Counted from the stretch's first letter, positions 1-9,023 are shown. The stretch: 45,669 nucleotides of DNA from an uncultured Bryobacterales bacterium (GCA_937959285.1 CALGAR010000071.1:1-45669); one strand, 5' to 3'. Made by a program: numbers and translations. The notes: generated by a model not told the origin, from the letters alone.

Positions 1-1060
1 CGATCCCCCGCCGCACCCGCGCGGTCTCTCGCAAGACCAGTTCCGCGTGAAGGTTCTGGCTGACTTTATTGATCACCTGAAGGATCTCAACCAGGGGCGG
101 GGAAGTCCTTTTTGCAAGTACGATTCCCTCGTTCGACGGCTTTGCGACGGCCTGCTTGAGGCTTTCGACCTCCATCGGCCTGCGGTGCCGGGCCACCGCG
201 CGCCCGCGCACAGTCACACCTCGCCGAATGAGGGCGTCACGGAACACCCGGGCTGCGAACAGCGCCGGGTCATCCAAGGCCACGAGGTACGCGGCATTCG
301 TCCTGACCGGGAGTTGGCCGGAGATCTCCAATTCCCGAGATCGCGATCCTCGATCGATTCGGATGAATCCCTCTCCCTTGGCAATGGTCCGGACGTAGTT
401 GTGCACGAAGTAGTATTCGACGGCCGGCTCGAAGGAGATAACCGGGGGATCGCCGGGCTTCGCCCCTGCCGATATGCGTAGCCTAATGGCGTTATCGTTA
501 ATGGTGAGAGCGCTCACCGGCGCGCCGTACTCCCACTTTGTGTCGTCCTCGGACCAGCCCGGAGGATACGGTTCCCAAACGTAGGCGCTGTCGTCCCCGA
601 CAACGTCACCGCCGATGAACTTCACACCCGCGGCGGCCACTTGGTCTGCCAGTTCTTCGACGGCTTGAAGCGGATTTCCCGTAATCGGACCCTTCTTGTA
701 AGGCATGGCGCGGGCAGACATCGTCGGATCCCCGCCGCCGACGAGACGGATGTCGCCTTCAATCCGTCCCTGGCTGTCTGGCCTGGCGTCGCTTTCCACG
801 CGTGTCTGGAAACGATAATCCGGACCGAGGCGGGCCAGCGCGAGCGCCGTGGAGAAAAGTTTTGTATTCGAGGCCGGGACAAAATAGCGATCCCCGTTGC
901 GCTCGTACAGAATCCGCCCCGTTTCCAGGTCGACAAAGCGCATTCCCCAGTGAGCCTTCTGCGCGGTAGGGGAACGGGCAAGGATCTCCTCGACTTTCCG
1001 GGCAAGCGGTTGCGCAACAGTCAGGGCAGGGAGCAGGAGAAACAGGAAGAGTGCGCGCAT
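1..1060 (-). CDS. dacB: D-alanyl-D-alanine carboxypeptidase, PBP4 type (partial, C-terminus outside window)
   Basis: Periplasmic serine peptidase of the S13/PBP4 family, which trims or opens peptidoglycan stem peptides. The visible 353 residues start with a signal peptide (MRALFLFLLLPALTVAQ). The catalytic SxxK motif is SNTK at residues 64-67 and the SxN motif is SQN at 334-336. The KTG motif and the C-terminus lie beyond base 1. The long stretch between SxxK and SxN is typical of PBP4 and unlike the short PBP5 class. The ATG at 1058-1060 was chosen because the signal peptide begins there and a TATAAT box lies 11 bases upstream. It sits downstream of the NtrC-type regulator gene on the same strand, 77 bases away, but probably has its own promoter. 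Confidence 0.9.
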   Translation of the reverse strand, partial: MRALFLFLLLPALTVAQPLARKVEEILARSPTAQKAHWGMRFVDLETGRILYERNGDRYFVPASNTKLFSTALALARLGPDYRFQTRVESDARPDSQGRIEGDIRLVGGGDPTMSARAMPYKKGPITGNPLQAVEELADQVAAAGVKFIGGDVVGDDSAYVWEPYPPGWSEDDTKWEYGAPVSALTINDNAIRLRISAGAKPGDPPVISFEPAVEYYFVHNYVRTIAKGEGFIRIDRGSRSRELEISGQLPVRTNAAYLVALDDPALFAARVFRDALIRRGVTVRGRAVARHRRPMEVESLKQAVAKPSNEGIVLAKRTSPPLVEILQVINKVSQNLHAELVLRETARVRRGI

Positions 1061-1071
1061 CAAGACCTCGA

Positions 1072-1077
1072 ATTATA
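1072..1077 (-). promoter_or_regulatory. -10 box of the carboxypeptidase gene
   Basis: A perfect TATAAT read on the minus strand lies 11 bases before the ATG. No convincing -35 was found 16-18 bases further up. The transcript would have a leader of only a few bases. Confidence 0.5.
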
Positions 1078-1137
1078 CGTGCAACGGCGCGGCGGACTTT
1101 GCCGGCCCAATGGCTCGGGGAAGCCGTGCTGCGGCTT

Positions 1138-2604
1138 CTATGACGCTGACTTGTCGGACTTGCGCTTAATCTGGATATCCAGGCGCTTAATCTTCTGATT
1201 CAAGGTCGACAGCGGAATGCGGAGAGCTTCGGCTGCCTCGGTCTGGCTCCAGTTGCACGCTTCCAGCGCTTCGATGATCTTGCGCCGCTCGAAATCGGCA
1301 ACGATTTCGAAAAGAGAGGCATCCGGGGGCAGGTAGCCCCTTTCGTCCGTGCGGATCCGCACACCGCCCGCGTGGAGTATGGAGTCAGGCAGCACGCTGG
1401 CGGGTACGACCGGCGACGATGCCAGCACGACGGACCGTTCCACAGCGTTCTCCAGTTCCCGGACGTTGCCCGGCCAGTTGTAGTCCATCATAAGCTGCAT
1501 CGCCTCGGGTTCGTAGCGCAGAATCGACCGGCCGTTCGAGTCCAAGAACTTGTTGTTTTCCCGGCAGTAGTAATTGAAGAAGTGTTCGATGAGGGGCGGA
1601 ATGTCTTCCTTCCGCTCTCGTAACGGCGGAAGAACGATATTGATGACGTTGAGCCGGTAATACAGATCCTCGCGGAATTTGCCCTCGTCGACCAGGCGTC
1701 GCAGATCGGCGTTCGTGGCAGCCAGAATCCGGACGTCGACCCGGATTGTTTCGGTCGACCCAAGCGGCATGAACTCCCGCTCTTGAATGACCCGGAGCAG
1801 CTTGGCCTGTGTCTCGAGACCGATGTTGCCGATTTCGTCGAAGAAGATCGTTCCGCGGTTGGCCAGCTCGAAGTAGCCCTTCTTGTTGACCATCGCTCCG
1901 GTGAAAGCCCCTTTGACATGGCCGAACAGGGTCGATTCCAGCAAATCCGGCGGCAAGGATCCGCTGTTTACCGCGACAAAGTTCTGATCCGCGCGAGGTG
2001 AATTTGCGTGGATCGCCTTGGCGATCAATTCTTTACCGGTTCCGGTCTCGCCGTTGATCAGGATCGTGGAGCGGCTCGGCGCGACCTGAGCCACCAGATC
2101 CAGAACCCGGTGCATTCGCTCGCTCTTGCCGACGATGTTCGGGAAGCTGTAGCGCTGCTTGAGAGCGCGCTTGAGCTGGGTGTTTTCCCGCTCAAGCCGG
2201 CCCTTGGCAATCATTCGGTCGATTTCAATCAGCAGCTTCTCGTTGTCCCACGGTTTGGAGAAGTAATCGTTGGCTCCCGCCTTGAGCGCCTGCACGGCGA
2301 TTTCGACGGAGCCATAGGCGGTGATCATGAAGATGGGTGTCTCGGTGTCGCGCTGCCGTATCTCGTCAAGGACTTCGAGTCCCGAACGGTCCGGCATCAT
2401 CAGATCCAGGAGCACCAGATCGTAGCTGGCGCTTTCCAGGCGGCGAAGGCCTTCGGCAGCGTTTGCCGCCATCTCCACCTGGTAATTTTCCAGTTCCAGC
2501 AGCGTTCCAAGACTTTCGCGGATATCGGCTTCGTCGTCGATGACGAGGATGCGGCCCTTCACTGTTGAGGGCGCCATTTCTTGTACGGATGGCTTTTCAA
2601 ACAT
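1138..2604 (-). CDS. NtrC-family sigma-54-dependent response regulator
   Basis: A 488-residue cytoplasmic activator of sigma-54 RNA polymerase. An N-terminal receiver domain (about 18-130) has the acidic pair D23/D24, phosphoacceptor D67, T95 and K117. The AAA+ domain (about 155-390) has Walker A GETGTGKE at 185-192, the sigma-54 contact loop GAFTGA at 232-237 and Walker B with D256/E257. A FIS-type helix-turn-helix lies at about 440-478. All key residues are present, so it should be active. Its ATG overlaps the end of the upstream kinase gene by 8 bases (ATGTTTGA), giving a translationally coupled two-component pair. Target genes are not shown by the sequence; the sigma-54-like site before the kinase suggests autoregulation. 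Confidence 0.95.
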   Translation of the reverse strand: MFEKPSVQEMAPSTVKGRILVIDDEADIRESLGTLLELENYQVEMAANAAEGLRRLESASYDLVLLDLMMPDRSGLEVLDEIRQRDTETPIFMITAYGSVEIAVQALKAGANDYFSKPWDNEKLLIEIDRMIAKGRLERENTQLKRALKQRYSFPNIVGKSERMHRVLDLVAQVAPSRSTILINGETGTGKELIAKAIHANSPRADQNFVAVNSGSLPPDLLESTLFGHVKGAFTGAMVNKKGYFELANRGTIFFDEIGNIGLETQAKLLRVIQEREFMPLGSTETIRVDVRILAATNADLRRLVDEGKFREDLYYRLNVINIVLPPLRERKEDIPPLIEHFFNYYCRENNKFLDSNGRSILRYEPEAMQLMMDYNWPGNVRELENAVERSVVLASSPVVPASVLPDSILHAGGVRIRTDERGYLPPDASLFEIVADFERRKIIEALEACNWSQTEAAEALRIPLSTLNQKIKRLDIQIKRKSDKSAS

Positions 2605-5557
2605 TGACTGGCTTCTTCACCAGAGGGAAGTCGAGCAGGAACGTGGTACCGACGCCCTCCTGGCTTCTTACTTCAATGGTACCGCCATGTTCCTGTACGA
2701 TGCCGTAGGTGACGGAAAGGCCCAGTCCGGTGCCTTTCTTTGCAGGCTTCGTGGTGAAGAAGGGATCGTAAATCCGGGAGAGGTATTCCTGCGGAATTCC
2801 TTGGCCGGTGTCGCTGACCTCGGCGTGGGCCAAGCCATCCTCGCTCCACGTACGGACGGTGAGCATGCCGCCGTTCGCCATCGCATCGCGTGCGTTGAGG
2901 AAGAGGTTGAGAAAGACCTGCTGCATCTTTCCCGCATTGCCCCGGATCGCGGGCAACGTCGGTTCCAGATCCGCATTCACCCGCACCCCCGCCTTCTGAA
3001 GCTGGTGATCGATGAGATTCAAGGTCTCCCGAATCACGCGGTTGAGATCGAGGTTTTCGAATTCCGTCGAGGAAGTTCGGGAGAAGTTCAGGAGCCCGTT
3101 GACAATCTCGCTAGCACGGAAGGTCTGCTTCGCGATCTTCTCCAGCATCTTGGACTTCGTCTCGTCGCCGGAGACCTGCTTTGCCAGCATTTGCGCATAC
3201 GTCGAAATGACCGCCAGCGGCGTGTTGACTTCATGAGCGACACCCGCCGCCAGGAGTCCGATTGAGCTCAGCTTGTCGGCCTGCACCAGCCGGCGCTCCA
3301 GCTCGGCCCGGTCCGTCACATCGTCAAAAATGACGAGGCGGCCAATCTGCTGCATGTCCTTCGATACCAGCGGAGCAATGGCGATGTTGAGGATAGATTC
3401 CCGGACTGCAAACTCCGGCCGCACAGGCGCTTCCACCGCCGCCCCGCTGCCGTTCACTGAGACGGTATGCCTCATCACACGCAACGGCAAGGCCTCGGGT
3501 CTGAGCAGGAACTTGTAGATGTGATGAATCCCCGTCTGGCCGCGGACCGCATCAAACTGGTTGCAGAGCTCGTCGGGGAACAGATCGCGGAGACGGCGTC
3601 CGAGGGCCATCTCCCGCGGTATGCCTGTCAGCCGCTCAATCTGGCTATTCCAGCTTCCGACACGGTCGTCCAGATCCGCGGCAAGGATGCCGACGTTAAT
3701 CGACTCGACGATGTTTTCGCTAAACTCCTTCAGGCGCTCGTACTCATCGACTTTATTTTGCAAGGACTGGTAGAGCCGGGAGTTTTCGATGGCGATCCCG
3801 ACGTATCCGCAGAGCGTGATGAGCAGCTCCACATCCTCGCTTGCCAGGAAGTCCCCTTTGTCCGTGCGGCTCACCCCCAGGTACGCAATCGTCTTTCCGC
3901 GAATCGTGCAGGGCACGTAGTAGGTGAGATCGAGCTCGGCGATCGTCTGTCGAACGGACGGCGGGAGCTCCCGCGTCACCACATCCAGCATGTTTCGGGT
4001 TCGTTCAAAGAACAGGTACGGACGCCGCATGCTGGTCGTTAGGAAGCTGAGATCCAGCCGCTCGGGATCTACGGGCGTCTTCCGTCCGACTGCCAGCTCC
4101 AAATGGAACTGGCCTCGCGATTCGTCATACAAAAAGAAAGCGACGTGATGGATGGATAGCGTGCCCAGCAGGCGATCCGCTACGGAGCGCAGCATCCGGT
4201 CGGAATCTGTCTCCGAGCTCAACTCCCGTGCAAACTCAATCAAGGTGAGCCGGTAGTCGTAGCGGTCTTTATAGAAGACGTAGCGGTCCAGCACTTCCTG
4301 AAGCCAGTTCCGGATCGGCTGAAAGATGAAGGTCGCCATCAGAATCAGGAAGATGAACGCTGTCGGGCTCAACTCCTCGAACTTGCCAAGCGTCAGGATC
4401 ATTCCGTAGACGATGGCAAGTACTGAGAGCGTGGCCAGGGTGTGGACGTATCCCTGCTGGAAGATGATGTCGACGTCCATCAGCCGGTAGCGGATGATGG
4501 CATATGCCCAGGTCAGGGGGATGAGCGTCAGCGAGAAGACGGCCAGACTCAAATACTGACCGGGGATGGCCCCCAGCACGTAGGGGAAAACGTAGAAAAC
4601 GGCGAATGGGCCGATACCGAAGACCGCCCCGTTTCGGAGCCACTTCAATTGCTGCCGTACGATGGTGTCGTCGGCGCGTGTGTATTCGCGCTGCAGCACG
4701 ACTGCGCCCGCCAGATACGCGACGGCCAGATAGAGCAGCGACAGCCGGTCCAGAAGCCAGCGCAGCTCAAACAACGGAATTGCATGCACTTGCAGCCTGC
4801 CGGACATGACGCCGAGATGCACGGCGAACATTGCCGCCGCCGGCAGGTAGATCAAAGATGCCCGTACGCCTCGCAGCCAGCGGCGCGGCTCGGGAAAACT
4901 CGCGCAGAAATGCAGAAAGATCGTCGGAGCCAGAAGCCCCGCGAACACGTTCCCGACATAAATGATCTGGTCGAACCGGTTCAGCTTCCCGGTGTAATGG
5001 AACGTGCTCATGACAAAGGACGCCAGGCACAGGAGGTAGAAGTGGAGCGACTTCGGAGCGCTCCCCCGGCGGAAATAAACGAAGAGGCCGATGATCAGGT
5101 AAGCGGCGCCTACGACGTACTGGTAATAAAGGGAGATACCGCGCTCGGTATCTCTTACCACCACGTGCGCGATGGCTTCAACGCCGTCGCGCTCGAAGGT
5201 GTATTCCACCTTCTTCCAGGTGCCGACATTGATCAGCACCTGTGGCACATCTGTCGACTTCAGGATGGAAACGCCTTTGATTTTCCGTAGAATGTCGCCC
5301 GCCCGCAGACCGGCCTTGTCTGCCGGTCCGCCCGGCTGCACGTGGAGGGCTTCCACGTGGGGTGAATCTGCCGACCCCCGGTCAACCCACGTGACGCCGT
5401 CGTCAGGAAGGTGGAACTTTCGCTGCTGCTGGAAATTAATGAAGGCGGCAATAACCAGCGCTGCCGTGAGAATCACGAGCAGAGCACCGGCAAACTGACT
5501 GCGCAGCTCCTTCACTTCCTGAATCCGTCCTTGGCCGGGTGCGTTTCGCGAATACAC
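2597..5557 (-). CDS. Membrane sensor histidine kinase with PDZ, GAF and PAS domains
   Basis: About 986 residues. Order: one TM helix (22-42); a periplasmic PDZ-like domain (about 60-135, with GGPADKAGLRAGDIL); a multi-helix membrane block (about 145-415); GAF (about 440-595); PAS (about 615-755); HisKA with phosphoacceptor H775 in VAHEVNTP; and HATPase_c with N888, G1 DTGQGIP (916-922) and G2 KGTGLGLSV (941-949). It presumably senses an envelope or membrane signal and phosphorylates the coupled NtrC-type regulator. An in-frame GTG at 5581 would add 8 residues, but it lies inside a sigma-54-like promoter. GTG 5557 follows AAGGGG at good spacing, so I prefer it. The ligand is unknown. Confidence 0.9.
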   Translation of the reverse strand: MYSRNAPGQGRIQEVKELRSQFAGALLVILTAALVIAAFINFQQQRKFHLPDDGVTWVDRGSADSPHVEALHVQPGGPADKAGLRAGDILRKIKGVSILKSTDVPQVLINVGTWKKVEYTFERDGVEAIAHVVVRDTERGISLYYQYVVGAAYLIIGLFVYFRRGSAPKSLHFYLLCLASFVMSTFHYTGKLNRFDQIIYVGNVFAGLLAPTIFLHFCASFPEPRRWLRGVRASLIYLPAAAMFAVHLGVMSGRLQVHAIPLFELRWLLDRLSLLYLAVAYLAGAVVLQREYTRADDTIVRQQLKWLRNGAVFGIGPFAVFYVFPYVLGAIPGQYLSLAVFSLTLIPLTWAYAIIRYRLMDVDIIFQQGYVHTLATLSVLAIVYGMILTLGKFEELSPTAFIFLILMATFIFQPIRNWLQEVLDRYVFYKDRYDYRLTLIEFARELSSETDSDRMLRSVADRLLGTLSIHHVAFFLYDESRGQFHLELAVGRKTPVDPERLDLSFLTTSMRRPYLFFERTRNMLDVVTRELPPSVRQTIAELDLTYYVPCTIRGKTIAYLGVSRTDKGDFLASEDVELLITLCGYVGIAIENSRLYQSLQNKVDEYERLKEFSENIVESINVGILAADLDDRVGSWNSQIERLTGIPREMALGRRLRDLFPDELCNQFDAVRGQTGIHHIYKFLLRPEALPLRVMRHTVSVNGSGAAVEAPVRPEFAVRESILNIAIAPLVSKDMQQIGRLVIFDDVTDRAELERRLVQADKLSSIGLLAAGVAHEVNTPLAVISTYAQMLAKQVSGDETKSKMLEKIAKQTFRASEIVNGLLNFSRTSSTEFENLDLNRVIRETLNLIDHQLQKAGVRVNADLEPTLPAIRGNAGKMQQVFLNLFLNARDAMANGGMLTVRTWSEDGLAHAEVSDTGQGIPQEYLSRIYDPFFTTKPAKKGTGLGLSVTYGIVQEHGGTIEVRSQEGVGTTFLLDFPLVKKPVNV

Positions 5558-5576
5558 CTCGGCCCCTTGTCCTCTT

Positions 5577-5592
5577 TGCACGTCGTATGCCA
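5577..5592 (-). promoter_or_regulatory. Candidate sigma-54 (-24/-12) promoter of the kinase-regulator operon
   Basis: The minus strand reads TGGCATACGACGTGCA. Compared with the consensus TGGCAC-N5-TTGCA it keeps GG and GC at the exact required spacing and differs at two positions. The expected start of transcription, 12 bases past the -12 C, falls just before the GTG at 5557. It is the only well-spaced match I saw in the intergenic regions. The rest of the gap up to base 5802 is AT-rich and shows no gene. Confidence 0.5.
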
Positions 5593-5802
5593 GTTTGACG
5601 CACGGCTATGTTCCACGGTTTGGCTGATTTTTCAGCAAAATAGCAGACCCTTGGATCTGCCGGACTGTGAAAATCGGAATAAGCACTATGCGGAAGTGTA
5701 GGCTGGCATTTCAGTTGAGTTCCTCCCAACTCCGCCGTGGCGAATGCTGCTTCTTAAAGTAATAGTTTAATTTTCGTTCATGATTTAATGTGAATGCAGT
5801 AG

Positions 5803-6438
5803 TTATCTGCTTATCTGGCCGCGTTTTAGCCGTGCTGCGATTTCCGTCACGTGGCGGCCTTGGAATCGGGCTAATGCCAGCTCGTTTTCGGATGGCTGGC
5901 GAGATCCGTCCGACCCTGCCAGTGTTCCGGCTCCGTAGGGCGATCCTCCGGTGATCTCGGTCATCGTCACTAGTCCAGATGCCGAGTAGGGGAGACCGAC
6001 AATGATCATGCCCTGATGGAGAAGCGTGCTGTGGAAACTGGTGATCGTCGTCTCCTGGCCGCCGTGCTGGGTTGCGGTGGAGATGAAAACGCTCCCCACC
6101 TTGCCGATGAGCGCGCCTTTCACCCAAAGCTGCCCTGTCTGATCGAGGAAATTGCGCATTTGGGCAGCCATGTTGCCGAAGCGGGTCGGTGTCCCGAACA
6201 GGATTGCGTCGGCCTCGACCAACTGCTCCGGTTTAGCAATCGGGATATGAGCGAACGCTGCGCGCGCCGCTTTGGCGCCGGTTCGTTCCAGAGCCGCGTC
6301 GGGGACCAGTTCCGGAACCTGGTAGAGGGAGACCTCCGCTCCCGGCACCTCCCGAGCCCCTTGTGCGATCGCCTCTGCCATCTTGTACACGTGCCCGTAC
6401 ATGCTGTAGAAGATCACTTGAACTTTCGTTGCGACCAT
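5803..6438 (-). CDS. wrbA: NAD(P)H:quinone oxidoreductase, WrbA type
   Basis: A 211-residue flavodoxin-fold enzyme that binds FMN and reduces quinones by two electrons, protecting against redox stress. The FMN phosphate loop is the N-terminal YSMYGHVYKMA segment. Further family signatures are GTPTRFGNMAAQMRNFLDQTG, the STATQHGGQE loop and the SPYGAGT segment near the C-terminus. Length is normal for WrbA. The ATG is preceded by AGGAGGGAG at ideal spacing, and a TAGAAT box lies further up. It is divergent from the GMC dehydrogenase gene with 79 bases between starts. Confidence 0.95.
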   Translation of the reverse strand: MVATKVQVIFYSMYGHVYKMAEAIAQGAREVPGAEVSLYQVPELVPDAALERTGAKAARAAFAHIPIAKPEQLVEADAILFGTPTRFGNMAAQMRNFLDQTGQLWVKGALIGKVGSVFISTATQHGGQETTITSFHSTLLHQGMIIVGLPYSASGLVTMTEITGGSPYGAGTLAGSDGSRQPSENELALARFQGRHVTEIAARLKRGQISR

Positions 6439-6517
6439 GTCTCCCTCCTCATAGAACTGATTCTACGATTGGGTTTTCCTACGTGCAGCGGACGTTCACT
6501 TGTGAGATGCTGTAGCC

Positions 6518-8215
6518 ATGGCCCAAGTCAGGCGGAGTGCACCCGTCTATGATGTTGTTGTCATTGGATCCGGTGCGGGAGGCGGCACCGTCGTCCAGGT
6601 GCTTACGAAGCTGGGAGTGAACGTCGCCCTGCTCGAAGCAGGCGGCATGCTCAACCCGGCGAAGGATTTCAAGGAACATATGTGGCCCTATCAGGTGCCG
6701 CATCGAGGAGCCGGCGAGGCAGCCGAATCGTATTTCGGCCGTAAGGACTTCGGCTTCTTCAGCGCGGTGAACGGCTGGTGGGAGATTGAGGGCGAGCCTT
6801 ACACGACGGCTCCGGGGAGCAGCTTCCGCTGGTTCCGATCCCGGATCCTCGGCGGACGCACCAATCATTACGGCCGCATCTCACTGCGTTTCGCCGACTA
6901 CGACTTTAAGCCGTATTCCCGGGATGGTCTGGGCACCGACTGGCCGATTAGCTACGAAGACGTCGCGCCTTACTACGACAAGGTCGAGGAGTTTATCGGC
7001 GTTTTTGGGAGCAAGGAAGGCATACGGAGCGCGCCGGATGGCATCTTCCATACGCCTCCGCCGCCGCGCGCGCATGAGGTCCTGATTCAAAAGGCCTGCG
7101 CCAAGCTCAACATCCCTTGCATCTCGTCGCGGCTCTCCGTGATCACGCGACCGATCAACGGACGGGCTGCCTGTCACTACTGCGGTCAGTGCGGGCGCGG
7201 CTGCGTCACCGCCTCCAAGTACTCGTCGAGCCAGGTGCAGATTCTGCCTGCGCTGAAGTCCGGCAAGCTCACCATCATCCCGAATGCCATGGCGCGGGAG
7301 TTGATCACCAACGACGAGGGCCTCGTGACGGCCGTCTCCTATATCGATAAGACGACCCGCACAGAGAAGCAGATCCGCTGCCGCACGGTGGTGCTTGCCG
7401 CAAGCGCCTGTGAAAGCGCGCGACTCCTGTTGAACTCGAAGTCTTCGCGCCATCCGAACGGGCTCGCCAACTCCTCGGGCGTCGTGGGCCGCTACCTCAC
7501 CGACACTACGGGCTACAGCATGTCGGGCCACATCCCAGCGCTGGTCGGGATGCTGAAGCACGACACCGACGGCGTGGACGGCGGGCACGTCTACATGCCA
7601 TGGTGGCTTTGGGATAAGCAGAAGGAAGCCGGATTCCCTCGCGGCTATCACATCGAGGTCGGCGGGGGGTACAACATGCCGTCGATCGGTTCCTTCAATC
7701 GAACCATTCAACGGCACGAAGGCTATGGGGCGAGTCTCAAAGCGAAGATTCGCGAGGAGTACGGAACGTTTGTCAGTTTCGCCGGGCGCGGCGAAATGAT
7801 CCCGAACGAACACAGCTATTGCGAGATCGATCCCGACGTGGTCGACCAGTGGGGAATCCCTGTCCTGCGCTTCCATTTCAAGTGGAGCGACTACGAGAGA
7901 GCGCAGGTGAAGCACATGGAGCAAACCTTCACCGAGATCATTGAAATCATGGGCGGGACGGTAGTGACCAAGCAGAAGGATATTTCTGTGCCGGGCGAGA
8001 TTATCCACGAGTTGGGCACGGTCCGGATGGGCGATGATCCAAAGACCTCAGCGCTGAACAAATATTGCCAGGCGCATGATGTGAAGAACCTCTTCGTAGC
8101 GGACGCCGCCCCGTTTGTGAGCAATCCGGACAAGAATCCGACGCTCACTATCTGCGCGCTTGCCTGGCGTACCGCTGAATATCTTGCCGAGGAGCTGAGG
8201 AAGGGCAATGTCTGA
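6518..8215 (+). CDS. GMC-family FAD-dependent dehydrogenase, catalytic subunit
   Basis: A 565-residue flavoprotein of the glucose-methanol-choline family, close to the large subunits of membrane gluconate or sugar dehydrogenases. The FAD-binding GSGAGGG is at 17-23 and the second family motif RILGGRTNHYGR at 109-120. The C-terminal active-site region has HELGTVRMG and a final NPTLT segment. A cysteine cluster, CX2CX2CX3C at 219, 222, 225 and 229, could bind an Fe-S cluster as in FAD-glucose dehydrogenases. It has no signal peptide, but the next gene (8-base overlap) encodes a Tat-signal small subunit, so it is probably exported as a passenger. The substrate, a sugar or polyol, is not defined. 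No cytochrome subunit is nearby. Confidence 0.85.
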   Translation: MAQVRRSAPVYDVVVIGSGAGGGTVVQVLTKLGVNVALLEAGGMLNPAKDFKEHMWPYQVPHRGAGEAAESYFGRKDFGFFSAVNGWWEIEGEPYTTAPGSSFRWFRSRILGGRTNHYGRISLRFADYDFKPYSRDGLGTDWPISYEDVAPYYDKVEEFIGVFGSKEGIRSAPDGIFHTPPPPRAHEVLIQKACAKLNIPCISSRLSVITRPINGRAACHYCGQCGRGCVTASKYSSSQVQILPALKSGKLTIIPNAMARELITNDEGLVTAVSYIDKTTRTEKQIRCRTVVLAASACESARLLLNSKSSRHPNGLANSSGVVGRYLTDTTGYSMSGHIPALVGMLKHDTDGVDGGHVYMPWWLWDKQKEAGFPRGYHIEVGGGYNMPSIGSFNRTIQRHEGYGASLKAKIREEYGTFVSFAGRGEMIPNEHSYCEIDPDVVDQWGIPVLRFHFKWSDYERAQVKHMEQTFTEIIEIMGGTVVTKQKDISVPGEIIHELGTVRMGDDPKTSALNKYCQAHDVKNLFVADAAPFVSNPDKNPTLTICALAWRTAEYLAEELRKGNV

Positions 8216-8804
8216 GGTAACGCGACGAGACTGGTTGACGGCGCTGGGAGCGGCGATGCTGAGCGGCGGAATCTCCGCCGAAGCGGCACAGCACGTGCAT
8301 CAGGCTGTCGCCGAGGCAAAGAAGCCGGCGGCCGGAGCTTATAAGCCCAAGGTATTCACGGCTCACGAGTACAAGACGCTCCAGGTGCTCGCAGATCTGA
8401 TTATTCCCGCGGACGAAGTTTCCAAAGGAGCGGTCGAAGCGGGCGCTCCGGAGTTCATCGATCTGCTTTGCAGCGGCAACTCCCAACTCGCCCTGATCTA
8501 CACGGGCGGCCTCGGATGGCTGGACCGCGAAAGCCAGAAGCGTTTCGACGCCGTATTCGTCGAGGCCAAGCCGGATCAGCAGCGGGCTTTGCTCGATCTG
8601 CTGGCCTACTCCAAAAATGCAAAGCCGGAACTTGCTCCTGGCATCAACTTCTTCAACTGGGCAAGGCGTATGGTAGTCGATGCCTTTTACACCAGCCCGA
8701 TTGGGATTGCGGACGTCGGCTATAAAGGAAACAAGGGGATGGCTAAGTTCGAGGTTCCCGTCGAAGCCATCCGGTACGCGCTGAAACGTAGCGGCCTGGG
8801 CTAA
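8208..8804 (+). CDS. Gluconate 2-dehydrogenase subunit 3 family protein, Tat-exported
   Basis: A 198-residue small subunit of a membrane or periplasmic FAD dehydrogenase. It starts with a twin-arginine signal (TRRDWLTALGAA). The body carries subunit-3 family features: FTAHEYKTLQVLADLIIPAD at about 46-65 and a C-terminal region with SPIGIADVGYKG. The ATG overlaps the GMC gene stop by 8 bases (ATGTCTGA). It probably binds the catalytic subunit in the cytoplasm and carries it across the membrane through the Tat system. Electron transfer to a cytochrome encoded elsewhere is inferred. Confidence 0.85.
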   Translation: MSEVTRRDWLTALGAAMLSGGISAEAAQHVHQAVAEAKKPAAGAYKPKVFTAHEYKTLQVLADLIIPADEVSKGAVEAGAPEFIDLLCSGNSQLALIYTGGLGWLDRESQKRFDAVFVEAKPDQQRALLDLLAYSKNAKPELAPGINFFNWARRMVVDAFYTSPIGIADVGYKGNKGMAKFEVPVEAIRYALKRSGLG

Positions 8805-8819
8805 GCCCGCATCTCGCAA

Positions 8820-9023
8820 ATGGATCCTTTTCGGATACTGAAGGAGACGTGGTCGGTGGGCGACACGATCGAGGTGGAGGCATACCGCGTCGAACGGCAG
8901 GTGGGCCTCGAATATGATTCCTACCGCCGCGTTTATCTGGCGCACGGCCACGAGTGGCAGATTGCCGGTCAGATCGCGAAAGACGACGGCAAGAAGTACT
9001 ATTTACTCGAATGCGTCGCTTAG
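8820..9023 (+). CDS. Small hypothetical protein
   Basis: A 67-residue protein without signal peptide or cysteine motif. It is rich in charged and aromatic residues and probably folds as a small beta domain. It begins 15 bases after the dehydrogenase small-subunit gene in the same direction, so it may belong to that unit. No clear Shine-Dalgarno precedes the ATG. I do not recognise the family. It ends 7 bases before the stop of the convergent phosphatase gene. Confidence 0.5.
   Translation: MDPFRILKETWSVGDTIEVEAYRVERQVGLEYDSYRRVYLAHGHEWQIAGQIAKDDGKKYYLLECVA

Noticed and set aside
5711..6127. Minus-strand 138-codon frame inside and beyond wrbA
   Set aside because: Out of frame with the clearly conserved WrbA and arginine-rich in a way typical of shifted frames.
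6881..8008. Minus-strand frame opposite the GMC dehydrogenase
   Set aside because: Shadow frame without protein-like motifs, while the plus-strand gene is certain.
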